NCBI RefSeq assembly: GCF_042677005.1
Contig: NZ_JBHTIF010000007.1
Location: forward strand, 4,808-68,807
Direction: 5' to 3'
DNA: 64,000 nt
From: Lysobacter_I brunescens
Lineage (GTDB): Bacteria; Pseudomonadota; Gammaproteobacteria; Xanthomonadales; Xanthomonadaceae
Position numbers and translations under genes: made by a program. Numbering within the stretch: position 1 is the first letter of the stretch; each line of letters opens with the position of its first letter. Below are positions 49,800 through 57,880 of the stretch, in pieces. The notes under the pieces were generated by a model. It had not been told where the DNA came from and ran no database searches. It saw nothing but the letters and a program-made list of their open reading frames with translations.

Positions 49800-50557
49800 G
49801 GCGTGGTGTCTCCGTCGAGGCCCGCGCGCTGGCGGACCCAGTCCTTGCCGGCTTCGCGGTCGAGGTTGTCGGCGCGGGCACGCTGCAGCAGCGAGCCGGC
49901 GAACCAGAACTTGGTGCCGATCACCATCAGGATCAGCGGCGGCAGCATGCTTGGATCCATGCTCGATTCGCCGAACACGCGGATGGTCTGGCCCTGGTGC
50001 AGCGAATTCCACCACTCCACCGAGTAGCGGATGATCGGCAGCAGGACCACGCCGACGATGGCCAGCAGTCCGGCGGCGCGCGCAGCGTTGCGACGGTCCT
50101 CGACGGCGTGATACAGGCCGATCACGCCGAGGTAGAGGAACAGCAGGACCAGTTCGCTGGTCAGGCGCGGGTCCCATTCCCACCAGGTGCCCCACATCGG
50201 CCGACCCCAGATCGAACCGGTGGCGAGGGTGATCACCGTGAACGCGGCGCCGACCGGCGCGCAGGCCATCGCCAGGATCTCGCACAGCTTGATCCGCCAG
50301 ATCAGCGCGATCGCCGAGTACACGGCCATCAGCGCGAACACGAGCATGCTCATCCAGGCCGAGGGCACGTGGATGTAGAGGATGCGGAAGCTGTCGCCCT
50401 GCTGGTAGTCGGCGGGGACGGCGAACAGCGCCTGCCACAGGCCCACGCCCATGATCAGCAGGCCGATGCCGAAGCACCACGGCACCCAGCGCGCGGCGAA
50501 GCGATCGAAGTAGGGAGGCGAACTGAGTTGGTGGAACCAGCGGAGGACGGGGTTCAT
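49796..50557 (-). CDS. ccmC: Haem exporter subunit CcmC
   Basis: A 253-residue six-helix membrane protein that transfers haem to CcmE. It carries the tryptophan-rich motif MWGTWWEWDPRLTSELVLLF, the conserved periplasmic histidines (RILYIHVPSAW, LYHAVED) and VEWWNSLHQGQT. The start at ATG 50557 follows a 130-bp gap after ccmB, the largest gap within the ccm cluster. Confidence 0.95.
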   Translation of the reverse strand: MNPVLRWFHQLSSPPYFDRFAARWVPWCFGIGLLIMGVGLWQALFAVPADYQQGDSFRILYIHVPSAWMSMLVFALMAVYSAIALIWRIKLCEILAMACAPVGAAFTVITLATGSIWGRPMWGTWWEWDPRLTSELVLLFLYLGVIGLYHAVEDRRNAARAAGLLAIVGVVLLPIIRYSVEWWNSLHQGQTIRVFGESSMDPSMLPPLILMVIGTKFWFAGSLLQRARADNLDREAGKDWVRQRAGLDGDTTP

Positions 50558-50687
50558 GGAGACGGGATCGAACTCGGAAAGGGGGAAGTGCGGTCGGACG
50601 ATGCGGCTGCGGCAGTCTGGACGGATCCGCGAGGCGACGACTTGAGTCGTCTCAAACGCAGTCGATCGCGAGCAGGCCCGCGCATCC

Positions 50688-51398
50688 TCAGTTCACCGCG
50701 ATCCGGATCGCCGCCGCCGCGGTCAGCGGCGCCAGCACCAGGGCGACGACCAGGCCCGCCGCGAGCAGCAGCAGCGCGCCGACCGGGTCCATGCCCTGCG
50801 CGCTGGCGGCGACGCTGCCCGCACCGAACACCAGCACCGGCACGTAGAGCGGCAACGCCAGCAGGCCAACAAGGATACCGGAGCGGCGCATGCCGATCGT
50901 CAGCGCCGCGATGACCGCGCCGATCAGGCTCAGCAGCGGCGTGCCCAGCGCCAGGCCGGCCATCAGCACCGGCAGCTGCGCGCGCGGCAGGTGCAGCAAT
51001 TCGGCCAGCAGCGGCGTGGCCAGCAGCAGCGGCAGGGCGGTCGTGGCCCAGTGCAGGCCGGTGCGCACCGCCACCAGCCAGGCCAGCGGCACCGGCGCCA
51101 GCATCCACTGCTCCAGCGAACCGTCCTCGGCATCGCTGCGGAACAGGCTGTCGAGTGCCAGCAGGCCGGCGAGCAGGGCGGCGACCCAGAGCACGCCGGC
51201 CGCGACCCGCGCCTGCAGTTTCGCGTCGCTGCCCAGGGCGAGGGCGAACAGCACGACCACGATGAGCGCGAACAAGGCAGGCTGGAAGGCGTCGCCGCGA
51301 CGGCGCCAGACCAGGCGCAGGTCGCGCAGCACAAGCGCGGCGGCGGCGCGCATCAGCGACGGCGCGTCGGCTGGCACGGGCATGCGGGGCGTCGTCAT
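50688..51398 (-). CDS. ccmB: Haem exporter permease CcmB
   Basis: A 236-residue membrane permease with about six transmembrane segments (ALFALIVVVLFALALGSDAK, VLWVAALLAGLLALDSLFRS, PLYVPVLVFGAGSVAASAQG). The LEQWMLAPVPLAWLVAVRTG block is typical of CcmB. It pairs with the ATPase CcmA. The start at ATG 51398 overlaps the ccmA stop (ATGA). It is slightly longer at the N-terminus than E. coli CcmB. Confidence 0.93.
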   Translation of the reverse strand: MTTPRMPVPADAPSLMRAAAALVLRDLRLVWRRRGDAFQPALFALIVVVLFALALGSDAKLQARVAAGVLWVAALLAGLLALDSLFRSDAEDGSLEQWMLAPVPLAWLVAVRTGLHWATTALPLLLATPLLAELLHLPRAQLPVLMAGLALGTPLLSLIGAVIAALTIGMRRSGILVGLLALPLYVPVLVFGAGSVAASAQGMDPVGALLLLAAGLVVALVLAPLTAAAAIRIAVN

Positions 51399-52039
51399 GC
51401 GGCCTTCCTCAGCACCAGCTCGCGGGTGCGCACCGGCGGCGCGGCATAGGCGCCGTGGGTGGTGACCAGGGCGGCACCGCCCTCGCGCAGATGGGCTTCG
51501 ACCATGCGGTTCACCAGGGCGATGCCGTCCAGATCGAGGTTCGCGTAGGGCTCGTCGAGCAGCCAGACCGGCGCCGGCGACAGCCAGACCCGGGCCAGCG
51601 AGAGCCGCTTCTTCTGCCCGGCCGAGAGCTGCCGGGCCAGCGTGTCCTGGTAACCGTCCAGGCCGACCATGCGCATCGCCGCGTCGGGCGACAGCGTGCC
51701 GGACCGGCCGTGCAGTCCGCACAGGAAGTCGAGGTTCTCCAGGGCGCCCAGGTCCGCCTTCAGCGCGGGCAGATGGCCGAGGTAGGCGAGGGCGCGGGTG
51801 CGTTCGGGCGTCGCCGTCGCGCGGCCGTCGATCTCGATGGTGCCGGCCTCGGCGCGCAGCAGCCCGGCGAGGACGCGCAGCAGGGTGGTCTTGCCGGCCC
51901 CGTTGTCGCCGCGCACCAGCAGTGCTTCGCCGGCATCCACCGCGAAGTCGAGCGGGCCGAACACCGGCTCGTCGTTGCGCGCGAAGCAGAGGCCGCGTGC
52001 AGTGAGCAGCGGCGGGGCGGAGCCATCGGATGCGGTCAT
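51395..52039 (-). CDS. ccmA: Haem exporter ATPase CcmA
   Basis: A 214-residue ABC ATPase. Walker A is VRGDNGAGKTTLL, the signature is LSAGQKKRLSLAR and Walker B is VWLLDEPYANLD, with the late switch His in LVTTHGAY. The family-typical LARQLSAGQKKRLSLARVWL is present. It drives CcmE haem release with CcmBCD. It is the first ccm gene, 43 bp downstream of the DUF3293 gene, so the whole set may be transcribed from above. Confidence 0.95.
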   Translation of the reverse strand: MTASDGSAPPLLTARGLCFARNDEPVFGPLDFAVDAGEALLVRGDNGAGKTTLLRVLAGLLRAEAGTIEIDGRATATPERTRALAYLGHLPALKADLGALENLDFLCGLHGRSGTLSPDAAMRMVGLDGYQDTLARQLSAGQKKRLSLARVWLSPAPVWLLDEPYANLDLDGIALVNRMVEAHLREGGAALVTTHGAYAAPPVRTRELVLRKAA

Positions 52040-52082
52040 TGCGTGACATCGGCCGGAGAAGGTCCGGCCACGGTCACGGATT

Positions 52083-52625
52083 TTACGGCGAGTGCGCCGT
52101 TTTTGCCTTGGCGATATCGGCCGGGGAAGACATCGGGCCGGCGACGCCGGTGTCCACCCAGTCCACCCAGGGATGGCCCGCGCAGGCTGCAGGCGCCGAT
52201 GCCCGCATCCGCAGACGGACCGGCATGCCCCGGGACCACAGCAGGGTGCCGACCTGGCCGAAGTCGCGGGCCAGGGCATCGAAGGCCTCGATCTCGGGAC
52301 CGACCAGCAGCCAGTTGTAGGCGCGCCAGACCCGGTTCCGGGCCGCCACGAACGCCGGGCGGTAGCGCAGACCCAAGGCATCCATGCGTCGCTGCAATGC
52401 ATGGTCCGCGCTGCGGTTGTCGATGTCCGCACGCATCTGTTGGCCGGGGTTGGCTGCCGTCAGCAGTCCGAAGCGGTGCGCATCCGGGAAGGCGGCATCG
52501 AGCTCCGGTGCCGGTTCGCCGATTACCAGCCGATGCCAGACGCCGTCGTGCTCCCAGCGGTAATCCGCCGCCAGGTAGCTGGCGATGAGCTGTGCGATGC
52601 GATCAGGGGAAGCGCCGTGCGGCAT
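52083..52625 (-). CDS. DUF3293 family protein (paralog 1)
   Basis: A 180-residue protein. The DUF3293 pattern is IASYLAADYRWEHDGVWHRL, VIGEPAPELDAAFPDAHRFG, LLTAANPGQQMR, FVAARNRVWRAYNWLLVGPE and FGQVGTLLWSRGMPVRLRM. It shares about the same layout as the neighbouring 52685 protein and is the likely product of duplication. Function is unknown. It lies immediately upstream of ccmA. Confidence 0.85.
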   Translation of the reverse strand: MPHGASPDRIAQLIASYLAADYRWEHDGVWHRLVIGEPAPELDAAFPDAHRFGLLTAANPGQQMRADIDNRSADHALQRRMDALGLRYRPAFVAARNRVWRAYNWLLVGPEIEAFDALARDFGQVGTLLWSRGMPVRLRMRASAPAACAGHPWVDWVDTGVAGPMSSPADIAKAKTAHSP

Positions 52626-52684
52626 GTCGATACGGGGGGAAGGGTCGCCACGGCCGGTTATGGTGAGCCCCGACCGGCCGCCGA

Positions 52685-53185
52685 TCAATCCCGCGCGTCG
52701 GGGGGCAGCCAGTCGATGGCGTCGTCCGACCCGAAGCCGGCGGGTTTCGCCGCGTCGACGCGCAGCCGCACCCGCTCGCCGGCCGCCCAGTACAGCGTGG
52801 CCAGCTGGCCGTAGCGCCGCGACAGGGCATCGAACTCCGCCACCGGCATGTCCATCACCAGCCAGCTCGGCTCGCGCCAAGTGCGGTTGGTGGCCGACGA
52901 GAACGCCGCGCGGAAGCGCAGCCCGCTGTCCAGGATGTCCTTCTCCAGCAGGTCGTCGGCCTTGCGGTTGACCGGTTCGGGCCGCGGGATCGAGTAGGGG
53001 TCCCAGGCCGAGAGCAGGCCGAAATGGCGGACGTCTGGAAACTCCCGCTCCAGCTCCGGCGCGGGTTCGCCGATGCGCAGGTTGCGCCAGTCGCCGGCCA
53101 GTTCCCAGCGATAGTCGGCGGCCAGGTACGCCCGGACGAGCTCGGCGATCCGTGCCTGGTCTGCGCGTGGGGGGAAGGACGGCAT
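52685..53185 (-). CDS. DUF3293 family protein (paralog 2)
   Basis: A 166-residue DUF3293 protein. Matching blocks are LVRAYLAADYRWELAGDWRN, IGEPAPELEREFPDVRHFGL, LSAWDPYSIPRPEPVNRKAD and YGQLATLYWAAGERVRLRVD. It is followed leftward after 59 bp by paralog 1. It is divergent from the aminotransferase at 53323. Function is unknown. Confidence 0.85.
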   Translation of the reverse strand: MPSFPPRADQARIAELVRAYLAADYRWELAGDWRNLRIGEPAPELEREFPDVRHFGLLSAWDPYSIPRPEPVNRKADDLLEKDILDSGLRFRAAFSSATNRTWREPSWLVMDMPVAEFDALSRRYGQLATLYWAAGERVRLRVDAAKPAGFGSDDAIDWLPPDARD

Positions 53186-53322
53186 TCCATAGGTTTAACC
53201 CAGGCGCGCCGGACCGTAAACTCTGGCGCCCCCGTCCGGCCTGTGTTAGCCGGCCTGTGCCAGCCGGTCGTCCGGTCACGGAGATGAACGGGCCTCCCCC
53301 ACATTCCCTGCAGGAATCGAGC

Positions 53323-54468
53323 ATGCCGCAGACCAAGTTGCCCAAGGTGGGCACGACCATCTTCACCGTGATGTCGCAGCTCGCCGCCGAGCACGGCGCG
53401 ATCAACCTAGGCCAGGGCTTCCCGGACTTCCCCGTGCCGCAGCGCCTCGTCGACGAGCTGGACAAGGCCATGCGCGCCGGGCACAACCAGTATTCGATGA
53501 TGACCGGCATCCCGGCCCTGCGCCGGGCCATCGCCGACAAGACCGAGCGCGTTTACGGCGTGCGCCCGGACGAGAACGCCGAGATCACGGTGACCAGCGG
53601 CGCCACCGAGGCGATCTTCAATGCGATCCACGCCGTGGTGCGCGAGGGCGAGGAAGTGATCGTCCTCGACCCCTGCTACGACTGCTACGAGCCGGCCATC
53701 GACCTGGCCGGCGCGCGCGCGGTGCACATCCCGCTGGACCCGGTGACCTTCGCGCCGGACTGGAACCAGGTGCGCGCGGCGATCACGCCGAAGACGCGCA
53801 TGCTGATGATCAACAGCCCGCACAACCCGTCCGGCGCGATGCTCGGCGTCGACGACATGAACACCGTCGCCGACATCCTCCGCGATACCGGCATCTGGCT
53901 GCTGTCGGACGAGGTCTACGAGCACATCGTCTTCGACGGCGCCCGCCACGAGTCGGCGCTGCGCTACCCGGAGCTGCGCGAGCGCGCCTTCGTGATCTCC
54001 AGCTTCGGCAAGACCTACCACTGCACCGGCTGGAAGGTCGGCTACTGTATCGCGCCGCCGGCCCTGAGCGCCGAGTTCCGCAAGGTGCACCAGTACAACG
54101 TGTTCTGCACCTTCCACCCGGCGCAGCACGCCTTCGCCGCGATGATCGACGCCGAGCCCGAGCACTACGAGCAGCTCGGCGCGTTCTACGCCGCCAAGCG
54201 CGACCGCTTCCGCGAACAGCTCCTGCAGACGAAGCTCAAGCCGCTGCCCGTGCCGGGCGGCTATTTCCAGCTGGTCGACTATTCGGCCGTGAGCGACCTG
54301 GACGACGTCGAATTCTGTCGCTGGCTGACCATCGAGAAGGGCGTCACCGCGATCCCGCTGTCGCCGTTCTACGAAACCCCGCCGGCCGGCCAGCGCCTGG
54401 CGCGCCTGTGCTTCGCCAAGAACGATGCCACGATGGACGCGGCGATCGAACGCTTGATGAGGCTTTGA
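53323..54468 (+). CDS. PLP-dependent aminotransferase (methionine/glutamine transaminase type)
   Basis: A 381-residue class I aminotransferase of the glutamine transaminase K/YbdL type. Visible blocks are INLGQGFPDFPVP, TVTSGATEAIFNAIHAVVRE, LDPCYDCYEPAIDLAGARAV, INSPHNPSGAM, LLSDEVYEHIVFDGA and the PLP lysine in SSFGKTYHCTGWKVGYCIAP. The CTGWK block is typical of the YbdL/KAT subgroup, which uses methionine or glutamine as donor. It is followed after 1 nt by an omega-amidase gene, which would hydrolyse the ketoacid amide it makes. Confidence 0.93.
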   Translation: MPQTKLPKVGTTIFTVMSQLAAEHGAINLGQGFPDFPVPQRLVDELDKAMRAGHNQYSMMTGIPALRRAIADKTERVYGVRPDENAEITVTSGATEAIFNAIHAVVREGEEVIVLDPCYDCYEPAIDLAGARAVHIPLDPVTFAPDWNQVRAAITPKTRMLMINSPHNPSGAMLGVDDMNTVADILRDTGIWLLSDEVYEHIVFDGARHESALRYPELRERAFVISSFGKTYHCTGWKVGYCIAPPALSAEFRKVHQYNVFCTFHPAQHAFAAMIDAEPEHYEQLGAFYAAKRDRFREQLLQTKLKPLPVPGGYFQLVDYSAVSDLDDVEFCRWLTIEKGVTAIPLSPFYETPPAGQRLARLCFAKNDATMDAAIERLMRL

Positions 54469-54469
54469 C

Positions 54470-55267
54470 ATGGACGACTTGCGCATCACCCTCGTGCAGG
54501 GCGACACCCGCTGGCACGATCCGGCCGGCAACCGCGACTACTACGGCGACCTGATCGGCGGCCTGCGCGGCCAGACCGATCTGGTCGTGCTGCCGGAAAC
54601 CTTCACCAGCGGCTTCTCGAACGAGGCCATCGCCCAGGCCGAGACCATGGACGGCCCGACCGTCGCCTGGTTGCGCGAACAGGCGGCGGCGCTCGACGCG
54701 GCGGTTTGCGGCAGCGTGCAGCTGCGTGACGGCGATGCAGTCTTCAATCGCATGCTGTTCGCCACGCCCGATGGCGACGTGCGCACTTACGACAAGCGCC
54801 ACCTGTTCCGCTACGGCCGCGAGCATGAGCGCTACACCGCCGGCCGCGAACGCCTCACCGTGGAATGGCGCGGCTGGCGCATCTGTCCGCTGGTCTGCTA
54901 CGACCTGCGCTTCCCGGTGTTCGCGCGCAACCGTTACGACGTGGAGCGCCCCGGTCAGCTCGACTACGACCTGCTGCTGTTCGTCGCCAACTGGCCGTCG
55001 GCGCGCGCCTATCCGTGGAAGACGCTGCTGCGTGCCCGTGCGATCGAGAACCTGTGCTACGTCGCCGGCCTCAATCGCGTCGGCACCGATGGCAACCATC
55101 TCCACTATTCCGGCGACAGCGCGGTGATCGATTTCCTTGGTCAGCCGGTCAGCGAATGTACCGATGAGCCGGTGGTCGTCACCACCACCCTGCAGGCGAA
55201 GGAACTCGCAGCGCATCGCGAGCGCTTCCCGGCGATGCTGGACGGCGACGCGTTCGAGCTGCGTTGA
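54470..55267 (+). CDS. Omega-amidase (nitrilase superfamily, YafV/Nit2-like)
   Basis: A 265-residue nitrilase-superfamily hydrolase. The catalytic Glu lies in VLPETFTSGF, Lys in YDKRHLF and Cys in CPLVCYDLRFP. Omega-amidases cleave the alpha-keto amides formed when glutamine or asparagine serves as amino donor, making transamination irreversible. It starts 1 nt after the aminotransferase stop, so the two form a coupled pathway. The catalytic triad looks intact. Confidence 0.93.
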   Translation: MDDLRITLVQGDTRWHDPAGNRDYYGDLIGGLRGQTDLVVLPETFTSGFSNEAIAQAETMDGPTVAWLREQAAALDAAVCGSVQLRDGDAVFNRMLFATPDGDVRTYDKRHLFRYGREHERYTAGRERLTVEWRGWRICPLVCYDLRFPVFARNRYDVERPGQLDYDLLLFVANWPSARAYPWKTLLRARAIENLCYVAGLNRVGTDGNHLHYSGDSAVIDFLGQPVSECTDEPVVVTTTLQAKELAAHRERFPAMLDGDAFELR

Positions 55268-55270
55268 GGC

Positions 55271-55564
55271 TCAGCGACCAGGCGCCCCGCGCCGGGCACG
55301 TACGGGCCGCATCCGCATCGCGACATACGCGACCAGGCATGTGGCGAACACCGGGAACGAGGGCAGGGCGGTGATCGGCGTGTCGATGTAGGCATGCGCC
55401 TCGATGCCCTCGATGTCGCAGAGCCAGCGCGCGTAGTCGAACGCGCCGCCCATGTCGAGGCAGGCGTCGGGCGCAGACAGGTCGGCATGGAACCACCAGG
55501 CTGCCGTGGTGAGCGCGGCCACGCTGGCGTATCGCAGGCATTGCATGGGCAGGCGGATGTTCAT
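55271..55564 (-). CDS. Small membrane hypothetical protein
   Basis: A 97-residue protein with two hydrophobic segments (YASVAALTTAAWWFHADL; LPSFPVFATCLVAYVAMRM) and no recognised domain. It contains three cysteines in the loop between them. Its start at ATG 55564 overlaps the upstream gene's stop (ATGA), so it belongs to a three-gene unit with the 55561 gene and the FAD reductase. Confidence 0.65.
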   Translation of the reverse strand: MNIRLPMQCLRYASVAALTTAAWWFHADLSAPDACLDMGGAFDYARWLCDIEGIEAHAYIDTPITALPSFPVFATCLVAYVAMRMRPVRARRGAPGR

Positions 55565-56163
55565 GGCGAGGTTCTCCGTGCAGCGGCGGACGTGCAGCGT
55601 TCGATGGCGGTCGCTGCCCCGGTCCAGTACGGGTCTGATTCGAAGCGCAGGGTTCGGTAGCTCCACAGCCTCACGGTGCGGCCATGGACGATCCATGCAT
55701 GCGGACTGCGCGGACGTTCTCCGCCCAGGTGCGATCGGATCGATTCGATCAGCAGGATCGATCCGCGGCAGTCCGCCGGCGCCGAGGCCAGCGTGGGTTC
55801 GACCAGCGCGCTGCGGATCGCTTCGCCGCACAGCAGGGGCATCCAGAAGATCGCAGCGGTCGTCGCCAGGATGCGTGTCCAGCGTCCACGCGATCGCATT
55901 GCACGTCGCAGGGAAACGAAGGCCAACGCGAGCATCATCGCCGACAGCGTCAGGCTCAGCGCGGCGAAGCCCGGTGCGCGCACGATCAGGCCCGCTGCCC
56001 GTGTCGGCAGGACTGGCGGCAGGAAGGCATGCATCAGCGCGAACCAGCCGTCCAGTGCCATCCACACCTGCCAGACGACGAACAGGTGCAGCATCAGCAG
56101 CGATCCTGCACCGAAGCGTGTCTCCGCGACCGTGGCCGCATCCGTCGTCTCGACGCTGCTCAT
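55561..56163 (-). CDS. Membrane hypothetical protein
   Basis: A 200-residue protein with three hydrophobic segments (SLLMLHLFVVWQVWMALDGW, GFAALSLTLSAMMLALAFVS, ILATTAAIFWMPLLCGEAIR) and a basic C-terminal region with several Arg and His. I do not recognise the family. The start overlaps the flavoprotein stop (ATGA at 56163), and the end overlaps the next small gene. Confidence 0.68.
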   Translation of the reverse strand: MSSVETTDAATVAETRFGAGSLLMLHLFVVWQVWMALDGWFALMHAFLPPVLPTRAAGLIVRAPGFAALSLTLSAMMLALAFVSLRRAMRSRGRWTRILATTAAIFWMPLLCGEAIRSALVEPTLASAPADCRGSILLIESIRSHLGGERPRSPHAWIVHGRTVRLWSYRTLRFESDPYWTGAATAIERCTSAAARRTSP

Positions 56164-57272
56164 CGCACCGCTCTCCCGCCGAAGTACACCCGCTCCGCGG
56201 CCCAGCGCATCGGCGCGCTGCCGATCAGCAGGTCGAAGGGCCAGTCATACTGGGCGTGGTCGAAGATCCAGCGCAGTGCGCGCTTGAAGCGGTAGGGCGG
56301 CGCGGCGTCGGCAGCGACGCGCTCGGGGGCCGGGCCGCCGTCGCGCAGATGCCGCGCGACGCCTTCGCCGACGGCCCAGCCGTGCTGCCAGGCCGAGTGG
56401 ATGCCGCCGGCGGTGACCGGCGAGACGATGCCGGCTGCGTCGCCGGTGAGGATCACGCCTGGCTTGGCGATCGGCGAGACCGGGCCGCCGCAGGGAATCA
56501 GCCCGGCGCGAATGGCCGAGGGCGGCAGGTCCTTCGGGATGCCGAGCCGGGCGCCGACACGTTCGCGCAGCGCGGTCACGTCCGGCGTGCCGGCGCGGCC
56601 CACGTCGTGGCGAAAGGCCAGGCCGAACTGCACGCCCGTGGGGTTCTGCGTGGCCCAGCCGATGTAGCCCGGTGCCAGGCGCTTGTCGATGAAGCAGTGC
56701 AATACGTCGGGTTCGTGCAGTTCGAGGTCTGCGAATTCGTATTCGACGCCGTAGAGGAAATCGCGCACCGCGCCGAGTCCGAAACGCTGTGCGACCCGCG
56801 ACTTCGCGCCGTCGGCACCGACCAGCCAGTGCGCGTGACCGACGCCGGGCAGGTGCCAGCGCCCGCGATGCGGTTGCACGCTGTGCGTGGCGTCGGTGAA
56901 GGAATGCGCCAGCCGCAGGTCGACGCCCTGGCCGCGCATCTCGTCGGCGAGCCAGCGCATCAGGTTCGGCGTGTCGGTGGTCAGGAAGTAGTAGTCCGGC
57001 ACCTGCAGCGCGACATCGCGCAGGTTCGGCGCGTACAGACGGACCTTGTCGACGCGGCGCACCAGGCCGGCCGGCATCTGGTTCAGCCAGGTGCGTTCGG
57101 CGGCCTCCTTCACGATGATCCCAGTGGTGTGCAGCTTCAGGCCCGGGTCGCGCTTGCGCTCCAGCACGCAGACGCGCAGGCCGTACTGCGCGGCAGCCAG
57201 CGCGCAGGCCGCACCGGCGAAGCTGGCGCCGACGATGACGAGGTCGTAGTCGCGTTCGGGAGCTGCGGCCAT
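56160..57272 (-). CDS. Geranylgeranyl-reductase-like FAD oxidoreductase
   Basis: A 370-residue flavoprotein of the geranylgeranyl-reductase/PHBH-type superfamily. The Rossmann motif DLVIVGASFAGAACALAAAQ is followed by a conserved KLHTTGIIV block, GWATQNPTGVQFGLAFRHD and the flavin/ribose contact LTGDAAGIVSPVTAGGIHSAW. Relatives reduce isoprenoid chains in lipids or carotenoids. No isoprenoid pathway gene is visible nearby, so the substrate is unknown. The start is ATG 57272. Confidence 0.82.
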   Translation of the reverse strand: MAAAPERDYDLVIVGASFAGAACALAAAQYGLRVCVLERKRDPGLKLHTTGIIVKEAAERTWLNQMPAGLVRRVDKVRLYAPNLRDVALQVPDYYFLTTDTPNLMRWLADEMRGQGVDLRLAHSFTDATHSVQPHRGRWHLPGVGHAHWLVGADGAKSRVAQRFGLGAVRDFLYGVEYEFADLELHEPDVLHCFIDKRLAPGYIGWATQNPTGVQFGLAFRHDVGRAGTPDVTALRERVGARLGIPKDLPPSAIRAGLIPCGGPVSPIAKPGVILTGDAAGIVSPVTAGGIHSAWQHGWAVGEGVARHLRDGGPAPERVAADAAPPYRFKRALRWIFDHAQYDWPFDLLIGSAPMRWAAERVYFGGRAVR

Positions 57273-57388
57273 GGCGATTCCGTCGATGGGGACGGGCGCA
57301 CTCTCGCCGGGTCGGGCGGGCTGCGTATGGCGCTTGTGTGAAGTCCGACTTCATCGACGCGCGCAGCGCTGGAATTGTGTAACCGCAT

Positions 57389-57826
57389 GTGCCGCGCTTA
57401 CCCTTGCCGACCGTGACCAGACCTGCCCGCCGCCGCAGATCCGCCTCCCGACGCATCCTCCTGGTGATGATGCTGGTGCTGGGCTTCGTCCTGCAGCCGG
57501 TGATGGCCGCCTACGGCCAGCTGCACGAGAGCCTGGGTCACCTCGGCGAGGGCATCGCGCATGTCGAGGGTGATGTACACGACGATGCACATGACCACGC
57601 ACATGACGATGTGCCGCCATCGCCGGGCGAAGGCGGTCACGACACCAGTGTCCTGCATGCGCTGTCGCACCATGCGCACTGCTGCGCGCAGCCGCAATGG
57701 CTCGCGCCGGATGGCCTGCCGCTGCCCCTGAGGCTCGTCTCCGCCTCGCGTCCGCCGAGTTCCGGCTATGACGCGCCTCCCGAGTCGCCCGCTGACACCC
57801 CGTTCCGTCCCCCGATCGACGCGTGA
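57389..57826 (+). CDS. His-rich secreted protein heading the metal efflux operon (CzcI/CopL-like)
   Basis: A 145-residue secreted protein. A basic N-region leads into a signal segment (ILLVMMLVLGFVLQPVMAAY). The mature part is rich in His and Asp (DDAHDHAHDDV, LHALSHHAHCC), a metal-binding composition. Small His-rich proteins of this kind often precede RND efflux genes and are thought to bind periplasmic metal. A GTG at 57389 or 57413 could start translation. It is 54 bp upstream of czcC. Confidence 0.68.
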   Translation: MPRLPLPTVTRPARRRRSASRRILLVMMLVLGFVLQPVMAAYGQLHESLGHLGEGIAHVEGDVHDDAHDHAHDDVPPSPGEGGHDTSVLHALSHHAHCCAQPQWLAPDGLPLPLRLVSASRPPSSGYDAPPESPADTPFRPPIDA

Positions 57827-57880
57827 GTTCAGCCGGCGGGATGCCGGCGCTTCACTTCACGACGACATCGGAGCATTTCC

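Noticed and set aside
50558..50687. Possible small gene between ccmC and ccmB
   Set aside because: No ORF with a plausible start; it contains only a short palindrome (GACGACTTGAGTCGTC).
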